Of a DNA stretch of 64,000 nucleotides, positions 36,378-43,583 are shown one piece after another. The stretch comes from Microbacterium allomyrinae (GTDB lineage: Bacteria > Actinomycetota > Actinomycetes > Actinomycetales > Microbacteriaceae): the NCBI RefSeq assembly GCF_020682705.1, contig NZ_JAGTTN010000001.1, positions 310,001-374,000 of the forward strand, written 5' to 3'. The notes beneath the pieces are model-generated. The model was not told the DNA's origin and made no database searches. It saw nothing but the letters and a program-made list of their open reading frames with translations. Each line of letters opens with the position of its first letter. Position 1 is the first letter of the stretch. A program made the position numbers and the translations under genes.

Positions 36378-37148
36378 ATGATCGAGATATTGAACCCCGC
36401 CGAAGTCGCACGCGCCAGGGTCTCAGGGTCCGTGGTCGCTAACATCCTGCAGGCTCTCAAGCGCCGCACGACCGTCGGCACGAATCTGCTCGACATCGAC
36501 CGCTGGGCGCAGGCGATGATCGTCGAGGCCGGTGCGCAGTCGTGTTACGTCGACTACGCCCCCTCGTTCGGAAACGGACCGTTCGGCCACTACATCTGCA
36601 CGGCCGTGAACGATGCCGTCCTGCACGGCATGCCGCACGACCACGCGCTCGCCGACGGGGATCTGCTGACGCTCGATCTCGCCGTCATCACCGGCGGTGT
36701 CGCCGCAGATGCCGCGATCAGCTTCATCGTGGGCGACTCGAAGCCGGCCGAGAGCGTCGCGATGATCGATGCCACCGAGCGCGCCCTTGCCGCAGGAATC
36801 GCGGCCGCAAGGCCCGGGGCGCGCATCGGTGACATCTCGCACGCCATCGGCACGGTGCTCGCAAAGGCCGGATACTCGATCAACACCGAGTTCGGCGGCC
36901 ACGGCATCGGGTCATCCATGCACCAGGATCCGCACGTGTCGAACACAGGACGACCCGGTCGCGGCTACAAACTGCGCCCCGGACTGCAGCTCGCGCTCGA
37001 ACCGTGGGTCATGGCAGACACCGCGACCCTGATCACCGATCCCGACGGCTGGACCCTCCGCAGCGAAACAGGATGCCGCACCGCCCACAGCGAGCACACG
37101 ATCGTGATCACTGAGGGCGATGCTGAGGTTCTTACGTTGGCCGACTAG
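36378..37148 (+). CDS. map: Type I methionine aminopeptidase
   Basis: Removes N-terminal Met. 256 residues, pita-bread fold. Metal ligands are visible: LLTLDLAV and GGVAADAAISF (two Asp), GGHGIGSSMHQDPHV (His), LALEPWV (Glu) and SEHTIVI (Glu). HGMPHD gives the substrate-side histidine. ATG 36378 has CGGAGA 6 bases upstream. The pairing with a divergent XRE gene suggests a regulated accessory enzyme, not the housekeeping copy. Confidence 0.88.
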   Translation: MIEILNPAEVARARVSGSVVANILQALKRRTTVGTNLLDIDRWAQAMIVEAGAQSCYVDYAPSFGNGPFGHYICTAVNDAVLHGMPHDHALADGDLLTLDLAVITGGVAADAAISFIVGDSKPAESVAMIDATERALAAGIAAARPGARIGDISHAIGTVLAKAGYSINTEFGGHGIGSSMHQDPHVSNTGRPGRGYKLRPGLQLALEPWVMADTATLITDPDGWTLRSETGCRTAHSEHTIVITEGDAEVLTLAD

Positions 37149-37208
37149 GACAGGTGTGCAGGTATGCGGATTCTGGCGGCGGCCGATCGGCATCCGGAGG
37201 GCGCGAAT

Positions 37209-37475
37209 CTAGTAGTGGTAGCGAGCCTGCAGAACGGTGACGTAGTGCTCGTCGGCTATGTAGACAAGACGGTTGGCTTCATCGATCCGCCGTGACCACA
37301 CTCCGGCGAGGGCGTGCCTGAGGGGTTCAGGTTTGCCGATCCCCTCGAAAGGGTCATCTCGCAGGCAGTCGGCGATGAGCGTGTCGATCCGCTTGAGGGT
37401 CTTGCGATCCTCACTCTGCCAGTACAGGCAGTCTTCCCAGCCCTCGACCGTCCATGCGAGCTTCCGCTCGCTCAA
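37209..37475 (-). CDS. yoeB: YoeB-family mRNA interferase toxin
   Basis: 88 residues, full length. AWTVEGWEDCLYWQSEDRKT opens the RelE fold; PFEGIGKPEPLRHALAGVWS, RRIDEANRLVY and the C-terminal ARYHY contain the expected Glu, Arg and terminal His-Tyr of the active site. TTG start in a TTGA overlap with the antitoxin. Ribosome-dependent mRNA cleavage is the family activity. Confidence 0.88.
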   Translation of the reverse strand: MSERKLAWTVEGWEDCLYWQSEDRKTLKRIDTLIADCLRDDPFEGIGKPEPLRHALAGVWSRRIDEANRLVYIADEHYVTVLQARYHY

Positions 37476-37654
37476 GGGTCCTGTAGATCCCGCTCGGTGA
37501 TCTCACCGGATCGCGCTTGCTCCATGGCACTCAGCAGCCGTCTCGCGTTCTCCGGGGAACGCAGGAGGTAGCTCGTCTCCACGAGAGAGTCGAACTCGTC
37601 CTTCGACATCAGAACAGCAGAACCTCGATGGGCAAGGGCGAGCAGTTGAAGCAA
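37472..37654 (-). pseudogene. YefM antitoxin, truncated at its N-terminus
   Basis: The C-terminal half is well kept (VLMSKDEFDSLVETSYLLRS, PENARRLLSAMEQARSGEIT, ERDL), the part that wraps and neutralises YoeB. The N-terminal DNA-binding and dimer half is gone; upstream DNA runs straight into the neighbouring membrane-protein gene. TTG 37654 or ATG 37609 could start a 45-60-residue product. It might still neutralise the toxin but could not autorepress normally. Confidence 0.65.
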
Positions 37655-37702
37655 CAGCGGCCCAGCACCGGATGGGCGGCCATACGCCCGAGCCGCCGTC
37701 GC

Positions 37703-38269
37703 CTAGCGAAGCCAACCGGTCCGGGCGACTCTCGCACGTTCCGCCCGGCTCAGCCTCCGTGCGGGGAGGGACGCGATGGCCAGGCGCGCGGCAAGAAGTT
37801 CGTCAGCGGCGCCTCGAAGCGCCTCTTGATGCACCTCTCGTTCGTTCTGCAAGGCCATCAGTGCATCGCGATTCGACGCGGCGAGCAACTGCATCGCCGA
37901 CTCCAGTTTCGCGATTCGTTCGACTGCGGTCGGCCCGCCAGTCGCCCCGACAGCATCGCCGATGTCGTTCACGCTCTTCACTGCGGAACGTTGCCAGAAC
38001 CTTGCCCGTCGCTCAGTCGCCGCGGCGTCGTTGTTCACGATGAAGCTCAGAGCAATCGGGATGAGAAGCAACCCGAGCGCGAGGGCTACTGACCCGATTC
38101 CCGACATGCCGTCAGCCGGGTTGAGTGAGAGCGCCATCCCCGCGACCGTGAGGTAGATACCGAGTCCATAGGAGACGAGGATGACAGCCCACACACCGAC
38201 GGAACGCCATCTGTCACTCGCAGTCCTCGGCTCGACGCCGTAGCCGCCGTCATGTTTGTGGAGGGTCAT
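37703..38269 (-). CDS. Two-helix membrane protein with cytosolic coiled coil, unknown
   Basis: 188 residues. Two transmembrane helices (about 23-46 and 58-77) separated by a short loop are followed by a helical stretch (about 95-175) with heptad-like leucines (IAKLESAMQLLAASNRDALM). No enzyme motif. ATG 38269 was chosen; an in-frame TTG lies at 38287. It sits at the junction with the truncated antitoxin, just left of the putative attachment site. Confidence 0.5.
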   Translation of the reverse strand: MTLHKHDGGYGVEPRTASDRWRSVGVWAVILVSYGLGIYLTVAGMALSLNPADGMSGIGSVALALGLLLIPIALSFIVNNDAAATERRARFWQRSAVKSVNDIGDAVGATGGPTAVERIAKLESAMQLLAASNRDALMALQNEREVHQEALRGAADELLAARLAIASLPARRLSRAERARVARTGWLR

Positions 38270-38506
38270 GGATTCGCCCGTCGTCAAGAATCTGTTCCGA
38301 TAACTACCCGCTCACCGTAGCGGGGACACTCACTCGCCTTGCGCCGCAGCGAGAGCCATACCGCGCCGCGGTTGCCTCGCGTGCGAAGCATCAATCGGGT
38401 CCGCCGACGATTCAATCCCGACGAGAACACGTGCCCGTGGGGTGGGAGATCGACGCCTGCACTCGTTCGCACACAAATACCTGATCAAGCAACATAAAAC
38501 GGGAGG
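38270..38506. other. Gene-free stretch left of the putative attachment site
   Basis: No coding frame with family resemblance, no RNA gene and no strong hairpin seen. Together with 38529-38948 it makes the longest gene-poor gap in the window. Confidence 0.5.
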
Positions 38507-38528
38507 TGGCCCCTAGAGGGACTCGAAC
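38507..38528 (-). mobile_element. tRNA 3'-end fragment, probable attachment (att) site
   Basis: On the minus strand the sequence reads TTCGAGTCCCTCTAGGGGCCA, i.e. T-loop TTCGAGT, 3' T-stem CCCTC and acceptor 3' strand. The bases 5' of it do not supply the pairing T-stem strand or an anticodon arm, so this is only a tRNA 3' end. Tyrosine-recombinase elements that integrate into tRNA genes leave such a copy at one end. The intact tRNA copy is not in the window. tRNA identity is uncertain. Confidence 0.6.
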
Positions 38529-38531
38529 ACG

Positions 38532-38763
38532 TTTTGAGCATTTTGCATTGCAGCATCAAACGACAGATTCCGCGTAATTACGCGGGTTTTCGAGGTTCTG
38601 CCGTCACCCAACGACGTCCGAAAACAGCCATCGACAAAAAGGATGCGGGCAAAAAGCGGGCAAAAACGGCCCGTTCTGCCGTGCTATCAGCGGCCTCCGG
38701 AGATGGACGTCATTCAGCAACATGTGAGAGCAAATTCCAACCTGGCCATTTTGAGCATATTGC
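38532..38763. repeat. Paired 15-bp direct repeats and palindromes beside the att-like site
   Basis: TTTTGAGCATTTTGC (38532-38546) recurs with one change at 38749-38763. The second copy extends into the palindrome TTGAGCA-TAT-TGCTCAA (38751-38767). Between them are GCGGGCAAAAA twice in tandem (about 38645-38666) and the perfect palindrome CCGCGTAATTACGCGG (38570-38585) followed by GTTTT. This layout resembles integrase/excisionase arm sites plus a terminator. No integrase gene is recognisable. Confidence 0.5.
38570..38590 (+). terminator. Palindrome CCGCGTAATTACGCGG followed by GTTTT
   Basis: The stem CCGCG/CGCGG with loop TAATTA and a short T-run would act as a small intrinsic terminator on the plus strand; it may equally be a protein-binding palindrome in the att region. 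Confidence 0.4.
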
Positions 38764-38877
38764 TCAATAGGCTAGGCCGAAAGTTCCGCGTATGGAGCAG
38801 TGTGCTAAGCACAGCTGAGCCTTCATTCTTGGGGGTCGGACGGCCGGGGGGACGGGCAGGAGGCTCCTGAACCTCAG

Positions 38878-38908
38878 CAAGACCGCCGTCATCGAGAGGG
38901 CGGTCTTG
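38878..38908. terminator. Hairpin upstream of the phd/vapC module
   Basis: CAAGACCGCC (38878-38887) pairs perfectly with GGCGGTCTTG (38899-38908) over an 11-base loop. It may insulate the toxin-antitoxin operon from transcription coming from the left. Confidence 0.5.
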
Positions 38909-38948
38909 GGCTGTGCCGCGTGTGCTACAGCGCGCTACATTGACTCCC

Positions 38949-39215
38949 ATGGAGACCGTGACACATCGCGAGATGCGCAACCGCAGTGGCGAGATCCTGC
39001 GCAGGGTTGAGGCTGGGGAATCGGTGCTGGTCAGCAACAACGGCCGCCTGGCCGCCCTCATCGTGCCCGTGGGAGGCGATCCGCTCGACGGGCTGATCGC
39101 GCGAGGCGAGGCAAGGCCGGCCCGCACCGGTAGTGATGCCCTGGCAGACATCACACGGGCGGTTTCGCCAGTGAGTACCCGGGAGCTGATCGATGACAGT
39201 CGAGGCCGCTGGTAA
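38949..39215 (+). CDS. Phd/YefM-type antitoxin of a VapC pair
   Basis: 88 residues. METVTHREMRNRSGEILRRV, AGESVLVSNNGRLAALIVPV is the Phd/YefM fold that dimerises and binds DNA; the tail (DITRAVSPVSTRELIDDSRG) is the flexible toxin-binding part. Leaderless: TACATT (38936-38941) 7 bases before ATG 38949. The palindrome AGCGCGCT overlaps the start of the -10 and may be its operator. The toxin gene follows after 2 bases. Confidence 0.82.
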   Translation: METVTHREMRNRSGEILRRVEAGESVLVSNNGRLAALIVPVGGDPLDGLIARGEARPARTGSDALADITRAVSPVSTRELIDDSRGRW

Positions 39216-39217
39216 CG

Positions 39218-39598
39218 GTGGCCTACCTGGGCACCTCGGCCGCGATGAAACTGGTGATCGAGGAGACCGAGTCCGAAGCGCTCGTCGCAGCCCTCACTGA
39301 TTCCTCTCGACGCCTTGCGGCGTCCTGGCTTCTTCACACCGAGTTGCATTGCGCCGCGGGCCGGCATCCGGCGATCATCGCTATCGATGCGATCACGGCA
39401 GTGCTCGATGCGGTGAGTCTGGTCGACGTGACGCGCGGGGATCTGCTCGCTGCCGGCACTCACGCTCCGCTGCGTTCGAACGACGCGATACACCTTGCGA
39501 CCGCATTGAGGATCGGTGCCGACGAGATCGTCACCTACGATGACGAGCTCGCCCGAGCCGCCGCGACGGCCGGCATCCGGGTGGTCGCCCCGGCGTGA
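39218..39598 (+). CDS. VapC-family PIN-domain toxin with a substituted catalytic aspartate
   Basis: 126 residues. PIN domains begin Y-L-D-T-S-A, where the Asp binds the catalytic metal; here it reads AYLGTSAAMKL, so that Asp is Gly (codon ggc, one base from gac). The other acidic residues remain: WLLHTELHC (Glu), RSNDAIHLATAL (Asp) and IVTYDDELARAA (Asp). Loss of the first Asp normally abolishes RNase activity, so this is probably an inactivated toxin kept with its antitoxin. GTG start. Confidence 0.82.
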   Translation: MAYLGTSAAMKLVIEETESEALVAALTDSSRRLAASWLLHTELHCAAGRHPAIIAIDAITAVLDAVSLVDVTRGDLLAAGTHAPLRSNDAIHLATALRIGADEIVTYDDELARAAATAGIRVVAPA

Positions 39599-39704
39599 GG
39601 GCGCGGTGGCCGCCCACGATGGCCCGGTTCGCCTGCCAGGATCCACGCGATCCTTACCCACTTGACGGCAGGAGACCGTGGAACAACGATGAGGAACTTC
39701 CGGA

Positions 39705-39754
39705 TTTCCTGGAATCATGGTTTCATATAAACCTGGAACCACTGTTACAGGAAA
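39705..39754. promoter_or_regulatory. Nested inverted repeats upstream of the AbiE-type operon
   Basis: TTTCCTG (39705-39711) faces CAGGAAA (39748-39754). Inside, GGTTT-CATAT-AAACC (39719-39733) is a perfect 5-base inverted repeat, and CCTGGAA occurs twice 24 bases apart (39708, 39732). AbiEi antitoxins bind paired inverted repeats to repress their own operon, so this is the likely operator. The 178-base gap 39599-39776 otherwise holds nothing. Confidence 0.6.
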
Positions 39755-39776
39755 ACCCGAATGGAGGCGGGCTGGC

Positions 39777-40385
39777 ATGAAGGGGAACGAGCTTGTGTGG
39801 CGCGTTCTGGCCGATCGAGCCATCGAGGGCAAACGCACCTGGGCCAACGTCGCTGACCTCGCTTTCGAAGCAGGCGTACCGAGCACGACGGCATACCTTG
39901 CGCTCGATCGCCTCGAGAGCAACGGGACCGTCGATCGATACAAACGCGGCGGGCTTGCGGTGGTGAGCGTTGACAAAGTGCTGACGATGCTCTGCGCCTG
40001 GCGAAACCTCGCACGCGACACCGTCGCCTGGACGACGAGAGACGCAATCAGCCCCTTCCTCGATTCGAGCCGAGGGCCGTACGCCCTCGGCGGTCCCGAC
40101 GCGGCAAATGCTCATCTGGGTGGCCGCGCCGTCGCAGACTTCCGGGAACACCTCGTTTACCTGCCGCCGACGGTCGACCTGAACGGGCTGCCTCAGTCCG
40201 ACGAGGTGCGGGTGCTCGCAATGGACAAGCGCGCGATGAAGACTTGGGACGGATACTCGAGCGTGGCGCAGACCTACGCCGATCTCTTCGCGACACCCGG
40301 GTGGCAGGCATCCGAGTTCCGGGCCGCACTTCGGGAACGCTTCGTTCCCGCGCGCGAGTGGAATGAGGCAGGTGATCAGCAGTGA
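39777..40385 (+). CDS. AbiEi-like antitoxin/regulator of a type IV toxin-antitoxin pair
   Basis: 202 residues. The N-terminus is a winged helix (WRVLADRAIEGKRTWANVAD, PSTTAYLALDRLESNGTVDR); the C-terminal two thirds resemble the AbiEi antitoxin body and look cytosolic. ATG 39777 has GGAGGCGG 6-8 bases upstream; an ATG 60 bases upstream would run through the operator. GTGA overlap with the nucleotidyltransferase gene. Identity is inferred from wing plus partner. Confidence 0.6.
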   Translation: MKGNELVWRVLADRAIEGKRTWANVADLAFEAGVPSTTAYLALDRLESNGTVDRYKRGGLAVVSVDKVLTMLCAWRNLARDTVAWTTRDAISPFLDSSRGPYALGGPDAANAHLGGRAVADFREHLVYLPPTVDLNGLPQSDEVRVLAMDKRAMKTWDGYSSVAQTYADLFATPGWQASEFRAALRERFVPAREWNEAGDQQ

Positions 40386-41083
40386 CCATCCTTAGTGCGG
40401 CCGATGACGGCAAGCTTCGAGCCGTGCTGGACTCGCTCGGGTACGACTTGGAGCCATCCATCCTCATCGGCGGATGGGCGACCAACGCCCGCGTAGGCGG
40501 CGAGATCAGCCACGACATCGACCTCATCATCACCGATCAGAATCTGAGGCAGAAGCTGCCGCAACGCCTGACGGAGTACAGCGAGAATCAGTTGCACAGC
40601 GGAGGCCGAAAGGCGCGCGGCAATGCAGATGGGGTCCACGTCGACGCCTACTTCCCTTACGAATCCAAACTCGGATCCAAGCTGCTCCTCGACGTCGGCG
40701 TGCTCACCCGCTTCATCGATCCTGACCTCAAGGTCGAGGGGTGGCTCATGCTCACCCTCGACGCACACATCGCGACGAAGATTGCGGCGCTCATCGACCG
40801 CCAAGCAACGGAGAAGGGCAGAAAGGATGCTCGGGAGCTCGTCGCACTCATCGACACGGGCGCGGATGCCGCGCGCGTGGCCGAAGTGCTCCTCGCCTCG
40901 ACGGGGGGACCGAAGAGCGACGTCCCGGGATACGTGAAGACGATGTTCGAGTTGCTGCCGAAGCTCGCAGCACTCAATCAGCGGGATCGCCGCCGATACG
41001 CCGCCCTGGCTCGCGAATGGATCGAAGAGGCCGAATTGCAGCTCCGCGCCAGTTCGAACGCGAAGCGCGAGCCGAGCCTCTAG
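40382..41083 (+). CDS. Nucleotidyltransferase-fold protein, AbiEii-like toxin
   Basis: 233 residues. LIGGWATNARVGGEISHDID followed by LII is the nucleotidyltransferase signature: Gly-Gly, then D-x-D metal ligands in HDIDL, with a later acidic residue in GVHVDAYFP. The C-terminal helices include TLDAHIATKIAALIDRQATE and KGRKDARELVALI. In AbiE pairs this enzyme is a bacteriostatic toxin thought to modify tRNA or GTP; phage defence by abortive infection is the known outcome. Confidence 0.7.
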   Translation: MTILSAADDGKLRAVLDSLGYDLEPSILIGGWATNARVGGEISHDIDLIITDQNLRQKLPQRLTEYSENQLHSGGRKARGNADGVHVDAYFPYESKLGSKLLLDVGVLTRFIDPDLKVEGWLMLTLDAHIATKIAALIDRQATEKGRKDARELVALIDTGADAARVAEVLLASTGGPKSDVPGYVKTMFELLPKLAALNQRDRRRYAALAREWIEEAELQLRASSNAKREPSL

Positions 41084-41165
41084 CGCGCAGTCCGGTCGTG
41101 ATTCACCTCGAATCGCAGGTACCTGAGCGCCAGCGCGTGGCCGGACGGCGCCCGCACGGCACTCG

Positions 41166-41810
41166 TCATAGACCGATCGACGGCCCTCCGGGCTGAGACG
41201 GCCCGGCGTGCGGCGCCGAAGGGTCGTACCGCCTGCCCGGGTTGTACGGGTCAAAGGCCGGCGCACGCCGAGGCTCCTGGATCCGCACTTCCGGCGCGAG
41301 ACCCGCATCGCGGGCGCTCTTCATGAGGCGGGTCGCGGTGCTCTGGCTGATCTGGAGAGTATCGGCGACGAGCTTGAGCGGGGGGAAGCTGATCGCCGTC
41401 GCAACGCGATAGACGGCGATCGCGGCGTGCAGGGACTCCAAGGGTTCGCGCTCCCGCGCCGCCAGCATGCGGCCGAGAAACTCTTGCACCGGGATGCGGT
41501 CAAGGCCGCCCTCACCCTCCGCGCTGACGTCGACCGTGACGACCTCGATCGCCGACCTCGCCATGATCCAATGCGTGCGCACCTCGCGGAGCATCTGGCT
41601 GGTGATGTCGACGCCTTCCCCTTCGCGCTCAAGGGCGGCGAACACGACGGCAGTGCGGCCGAGCGCAGCATCCCACTCCACGCGAACGGTGATCGTGCCG
41701 GGCACGTCCTGCTCACCCGACACGCGCGCATGCCAGGACTTCGGCAGCGTTACGCGGCTGCCGAGATCGATGCGTTCGTCGCTGATGTCATATGCCTCGA
41801 CGTCTGCCAT
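41166..41810 (-). CDS. Helix-turn-helix protein of an integrated element
   Basis: 214 residues. The first 110 residues are a beta-rich domain (DERIDLGSRVTLPKSWHARV); a C-terminal winged-helix-like segment follows (PPLKLVADTLQISQSTATRL, MKSARDAGLAPEVR), then a Pro/Gly-rich tail. AATAGT (41823-41818) lies 7 bases before ATG 41810, a leaderless layout. Divergent from the excisionase-like gene, so probably its regulator. Family not recognised. Confidence 0.5.
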   Translation of the reverse strand: MADVEAYDISDERIDLGSRVTLPKSWHARVSGEQDVPGTITVRVEWDAALGRTAVVFAALEREGEGVDITSQMLREVRTHWIMARSAIEVVTVDVSAEGEGGLDRIPVQEFLGRMLAAREREPLESLHAAIAVYRVATAISFPPLKLVADTLQISQSTATRLMKSARDAGLAPEVRIQEPRRAPAFDPYNPGRRYDPSAPHAGPSQPGGPSIGL

Positions 41811-41929
41811 AGAGCCCACTATTCCAGGTCGCCGCCGATTCGCGAAGAAGACTGTCGATCTTGGCTCACCGATGTGGTACCTTGCGACGAAGGGAGACTG
41901 ACACTGCTGGCTCAAGGAAGGGAAGGGTT

Positions 41930-42109
41930 ATGAACCACTCACCGGAGCACCTCGCTCTGACGATGAAGGATGCCGCCAAGCTCGTCGGCGTCGACTACCG
42001 CACGATCAAGCTCGGCATCGAGAGCGGGACGATCCCCACGGTCCAACTTGGCCCGCGCCGGATGATCCCGCGCGTCCCGCTGCTGCGCGCCTTCGGCGTC
42101 GACGCCTGA
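41930..42109 (+). CDS. Excisionase/AlpA-like small HTH protein
   Basis: 59 residues: LTMKDAAKLVGVDYRTIKLG, IESGTIPTVQLGPRRMIPR is the MerR/Xis-type winged helix in which a wing arginine pair enters the minor groove. Such proteins direct excision or regulate mobile elements. AAGGAAGGG upstream of ATG 41930. Supports the reading of this area as an integrated element. Confidence 0.7.
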   Translation: MNHSPEHLALTMKDAAKLVGVDYRTIKLGIESGTIPTVQLGPRRMIPRVPLLRAFGVDA

Positions 42110-42190
42110 TAGCGGCGCGAAGGGCGGTGCTGCCGGCTTGGGTTGCGATAGCGTCGCAGAAATGGGTGAGCGGGCGTCGAGGTTGGGGTT

Positions 42191-42250
42191 TATAATTGAC
42201 TAAAGTCGAGCGGCCGCTGTTCGCTGACGGCGAGACGCATGAGATGCGTC
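42191..42250 (+). promoter_or_regulatory. Promoter and operator of the HigBA-SecB-like operon
   Basis: A perfect TATAAT (42191-42196) is followed about 40 bases on by GACGCAT-GAG-ATGCGTC (42234-42250), a 7-base inverted repeat with 3-base spacer that overlaps the likely start codon. The palindrome is a good candidate operator for the XRE antitoxin. Confidence 0.6.
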
Positions 42251-42714
42251 ATGCCATGTGCGCTGACAGCACCTGCCCTTCACTGGTTGCGCTTACCGAG
42301 ATGCAACGCGGGCAGTGGGAAGAAGATCCGGATCTCGAGGGAGTCCCCGATGATGTGCAGATCAAGCAAGCGGACAAGCTCGTTGTCGGAATGGAGTTTT
42401 TCGCGGACTACGGCTATCCCAACAACAGCTACTGCACGATCAACGACTTGGACGAGGGAGTGTGGGAGTTCAAGTTGGGCGCCGTTCGCTTTTCGTTCTA
42501 CGACACAGACGGGCAGGGAGCGTTCACGCCGAAGCTTCGCGTTCGCGATAGGCGAGACGCCGAGTTCGAAGGTGATTTTTGGTGGCTGCCGGGGTTCGAT
42601 GAGTTTGTTCGGGTTGGCCACTGTTTCGGTAAGAACAGCCAGCAGACGCCACCCGAGGACATCGAAATGACGAAGCAAGTACGGAGAGAGGATCTCAACC
42701 ATGACCGAGCTTGA
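42244..42714 (+). CDS. HigB/RelE-like toxin (phage Gp49 type)
   Basis: About 156 residues. The core DEGVWEFKLGAVRFSFYDTD and the end RVGHCFGKNSQQTPPEDIEM followed by TKQVRREDL match the HigB/Gp49 group of RelE-fold mRNA interferases, in which 'F.KK.qktP..ei..A...r' is the signature. Start is uncertain (ATG 42244 or 42256; both after the TATAAT at 42191). It overlaps the antitoxin gene by 14 bases, giving toxin-first order as in higBA. Confidence 0.72.
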   Translation: MRHAMCADSTCPSLVALTEMQRGQWEEDPDLEGVPDDVQIKQADKLVVGMEFFADYGYPNNSYCTINDLDEGVWEFKLGAVRFSFYDTDGQGAFTPKLRVRDRRDAEFEGDFWWLPGFDEFVRVGHCFGKNSQQTPPEDIEMTKQVRREDLNHDRA

Positions 42715-43189
42715 TGACGTTCGTCTCGCCGGACCTCGCCTGGCGATTAGGGTCGCGGAGCTTATCCGTCGAGCAGTTGCGCAGTCCGGACTGCAGCAGC
42801 GAGAGATCGCTGAACGGATGGGGATCAGCGAGTCGCGCCTCTCCCAGATCGTTAACGGCGACGGCAACTTTCACACCGCGACTGTGGCGCGCCTGTTTGC
42901 AGCTGCGGACTGCGCGGTTGACCTGCGTGTCTTCGACCGTGACGCGCACGAGGTAGAAATCCAACGCCGCAGGCACCGGGCGGGGCGGGCGCAGACAGCG
43001 GTGTATATCCACCCAGTCGAGACCGAGGACGGCTCTATTCACCCCGTGGTCTCGTACGCGCATAACAGCGTCGAAGGAACTCCTCGAGATCTTCCTATTC
43101 GCGTGAAGTCGGCAACCGACGCCAGGAGACTCAACGAGTCATTTGATTCCATCGAGTTCGCCCTCGAGGTTGAGAGCATCCGTGCCTAG
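42701..43189 (+). CDS. HigA-like XRE antitoxin with C-terminal extension
   Basis: 162 residues. Residues 10-75 form the XRE helix-turn-helix (RRAVAQSGLQQREIAERMGI, SESRLSQIVNGDGNF). About 85 further residues follow, ending SFDSIEFALEVESIRA. In toxin-antitoxin-chaperone systems such an extension is the chaperone-addiction region that makes the antitoxin depend on a SecB-like protein, which is encoded next with an 8-base overlap. GGAGAGAGG precedes the ATG. Confidence 0.75.
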   Translation: MTELDDVRLAGPRLAIRVAELIRRAVAQSGLQQREIAERMGISESRLSQIVNGDGNFHTATVARLFAAADCAVDLRVFDRDAHEVEIQRRRHRAGRAQTAVYIHPVETEDGSIHPVVSYAHNSVEGTPRDLPIRVKSATDARRLNESFDSIEFALEVESIRA

Positions 43190-43583
43190 GGTCGTAGCAG
43201 TCCGACTGAGCGAATGTGTGCTGACCGGGGAAGTTCAGCCGGACTCCGACTTCGAGGCGTCTCCGAAGCAGCGTGTGGGCATCGAAACCGAAGTGCCAGC
43301 CGAGCACGGGGATGAGGTGACTGTCCGGTGCACTTACTCCCGCGAGAGTGATGATGATCAGATCGGCTACCGCATCGGCTTCTACGTCGGCCTGGCCGAA
43401 CTCGACGGCATGCCTTCGGACCAGCAGGTAGCCGCTGAGGCGATTAGAGTGGCTCACCCATACGTGCGACAGCTGCTGATGCAACTCGGACTGTTGATGG
43501 ATAACTCGACGCTAACGCTCCCGCCAGCTGCGCCAGAATTCCATCCGGCAAACATCTCTGAGGTTGCCGCAGCCGGTAGCTAG
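43182..43583 (+). CDS. SecB-like chaperone of a toxin-antitoxin-chaperone module
   Basis: 133 residues. Four beta-strand segments (VVAVRLSECVLTGEV, RVGIETEVPAEHGDEVTVRC, YRIGFYVGLAEL) and a final helix plus hydrophobic tail (AHPYVRQLLMQLGLLMDNST, LTLPPAAPEF) reproduce the SecB fold outline, including the '.PY.R......G...L.L.P' ending. Gene order toxin-antitoxin-SecB equals M. tuberculosis Rv1955-Rv1957. The similarity is remote and the assignment leans on this order. GTG start inside the antitoxin gene. Confidence 0.6.
   Translation: MPRVVAVRLSECVLTGEVQPDSDFEASPKQRVGIETEVPAEHGDEVTVRCTYSRESDDDQIGYRIGFYVGLAELDGMPSDQQVAAEAIRVAHPYVRQLLMQLGLLMDNSTLTLPPAAPEFHPANISEVAAAGS

Noticed and set aside
38507..38580. 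A complete tRNA gene at the att-like site
   Set aside because: The 5' T-stem strand, anticodon arm and D-arm are absent; only the 3' end is present.
38714..40021. 435-codon minus-strand frame across phd/vapC and AbiEi
   Set aside because: Low-complexity Arg/Ser/Thr sequence; it overlaps three supported genes.
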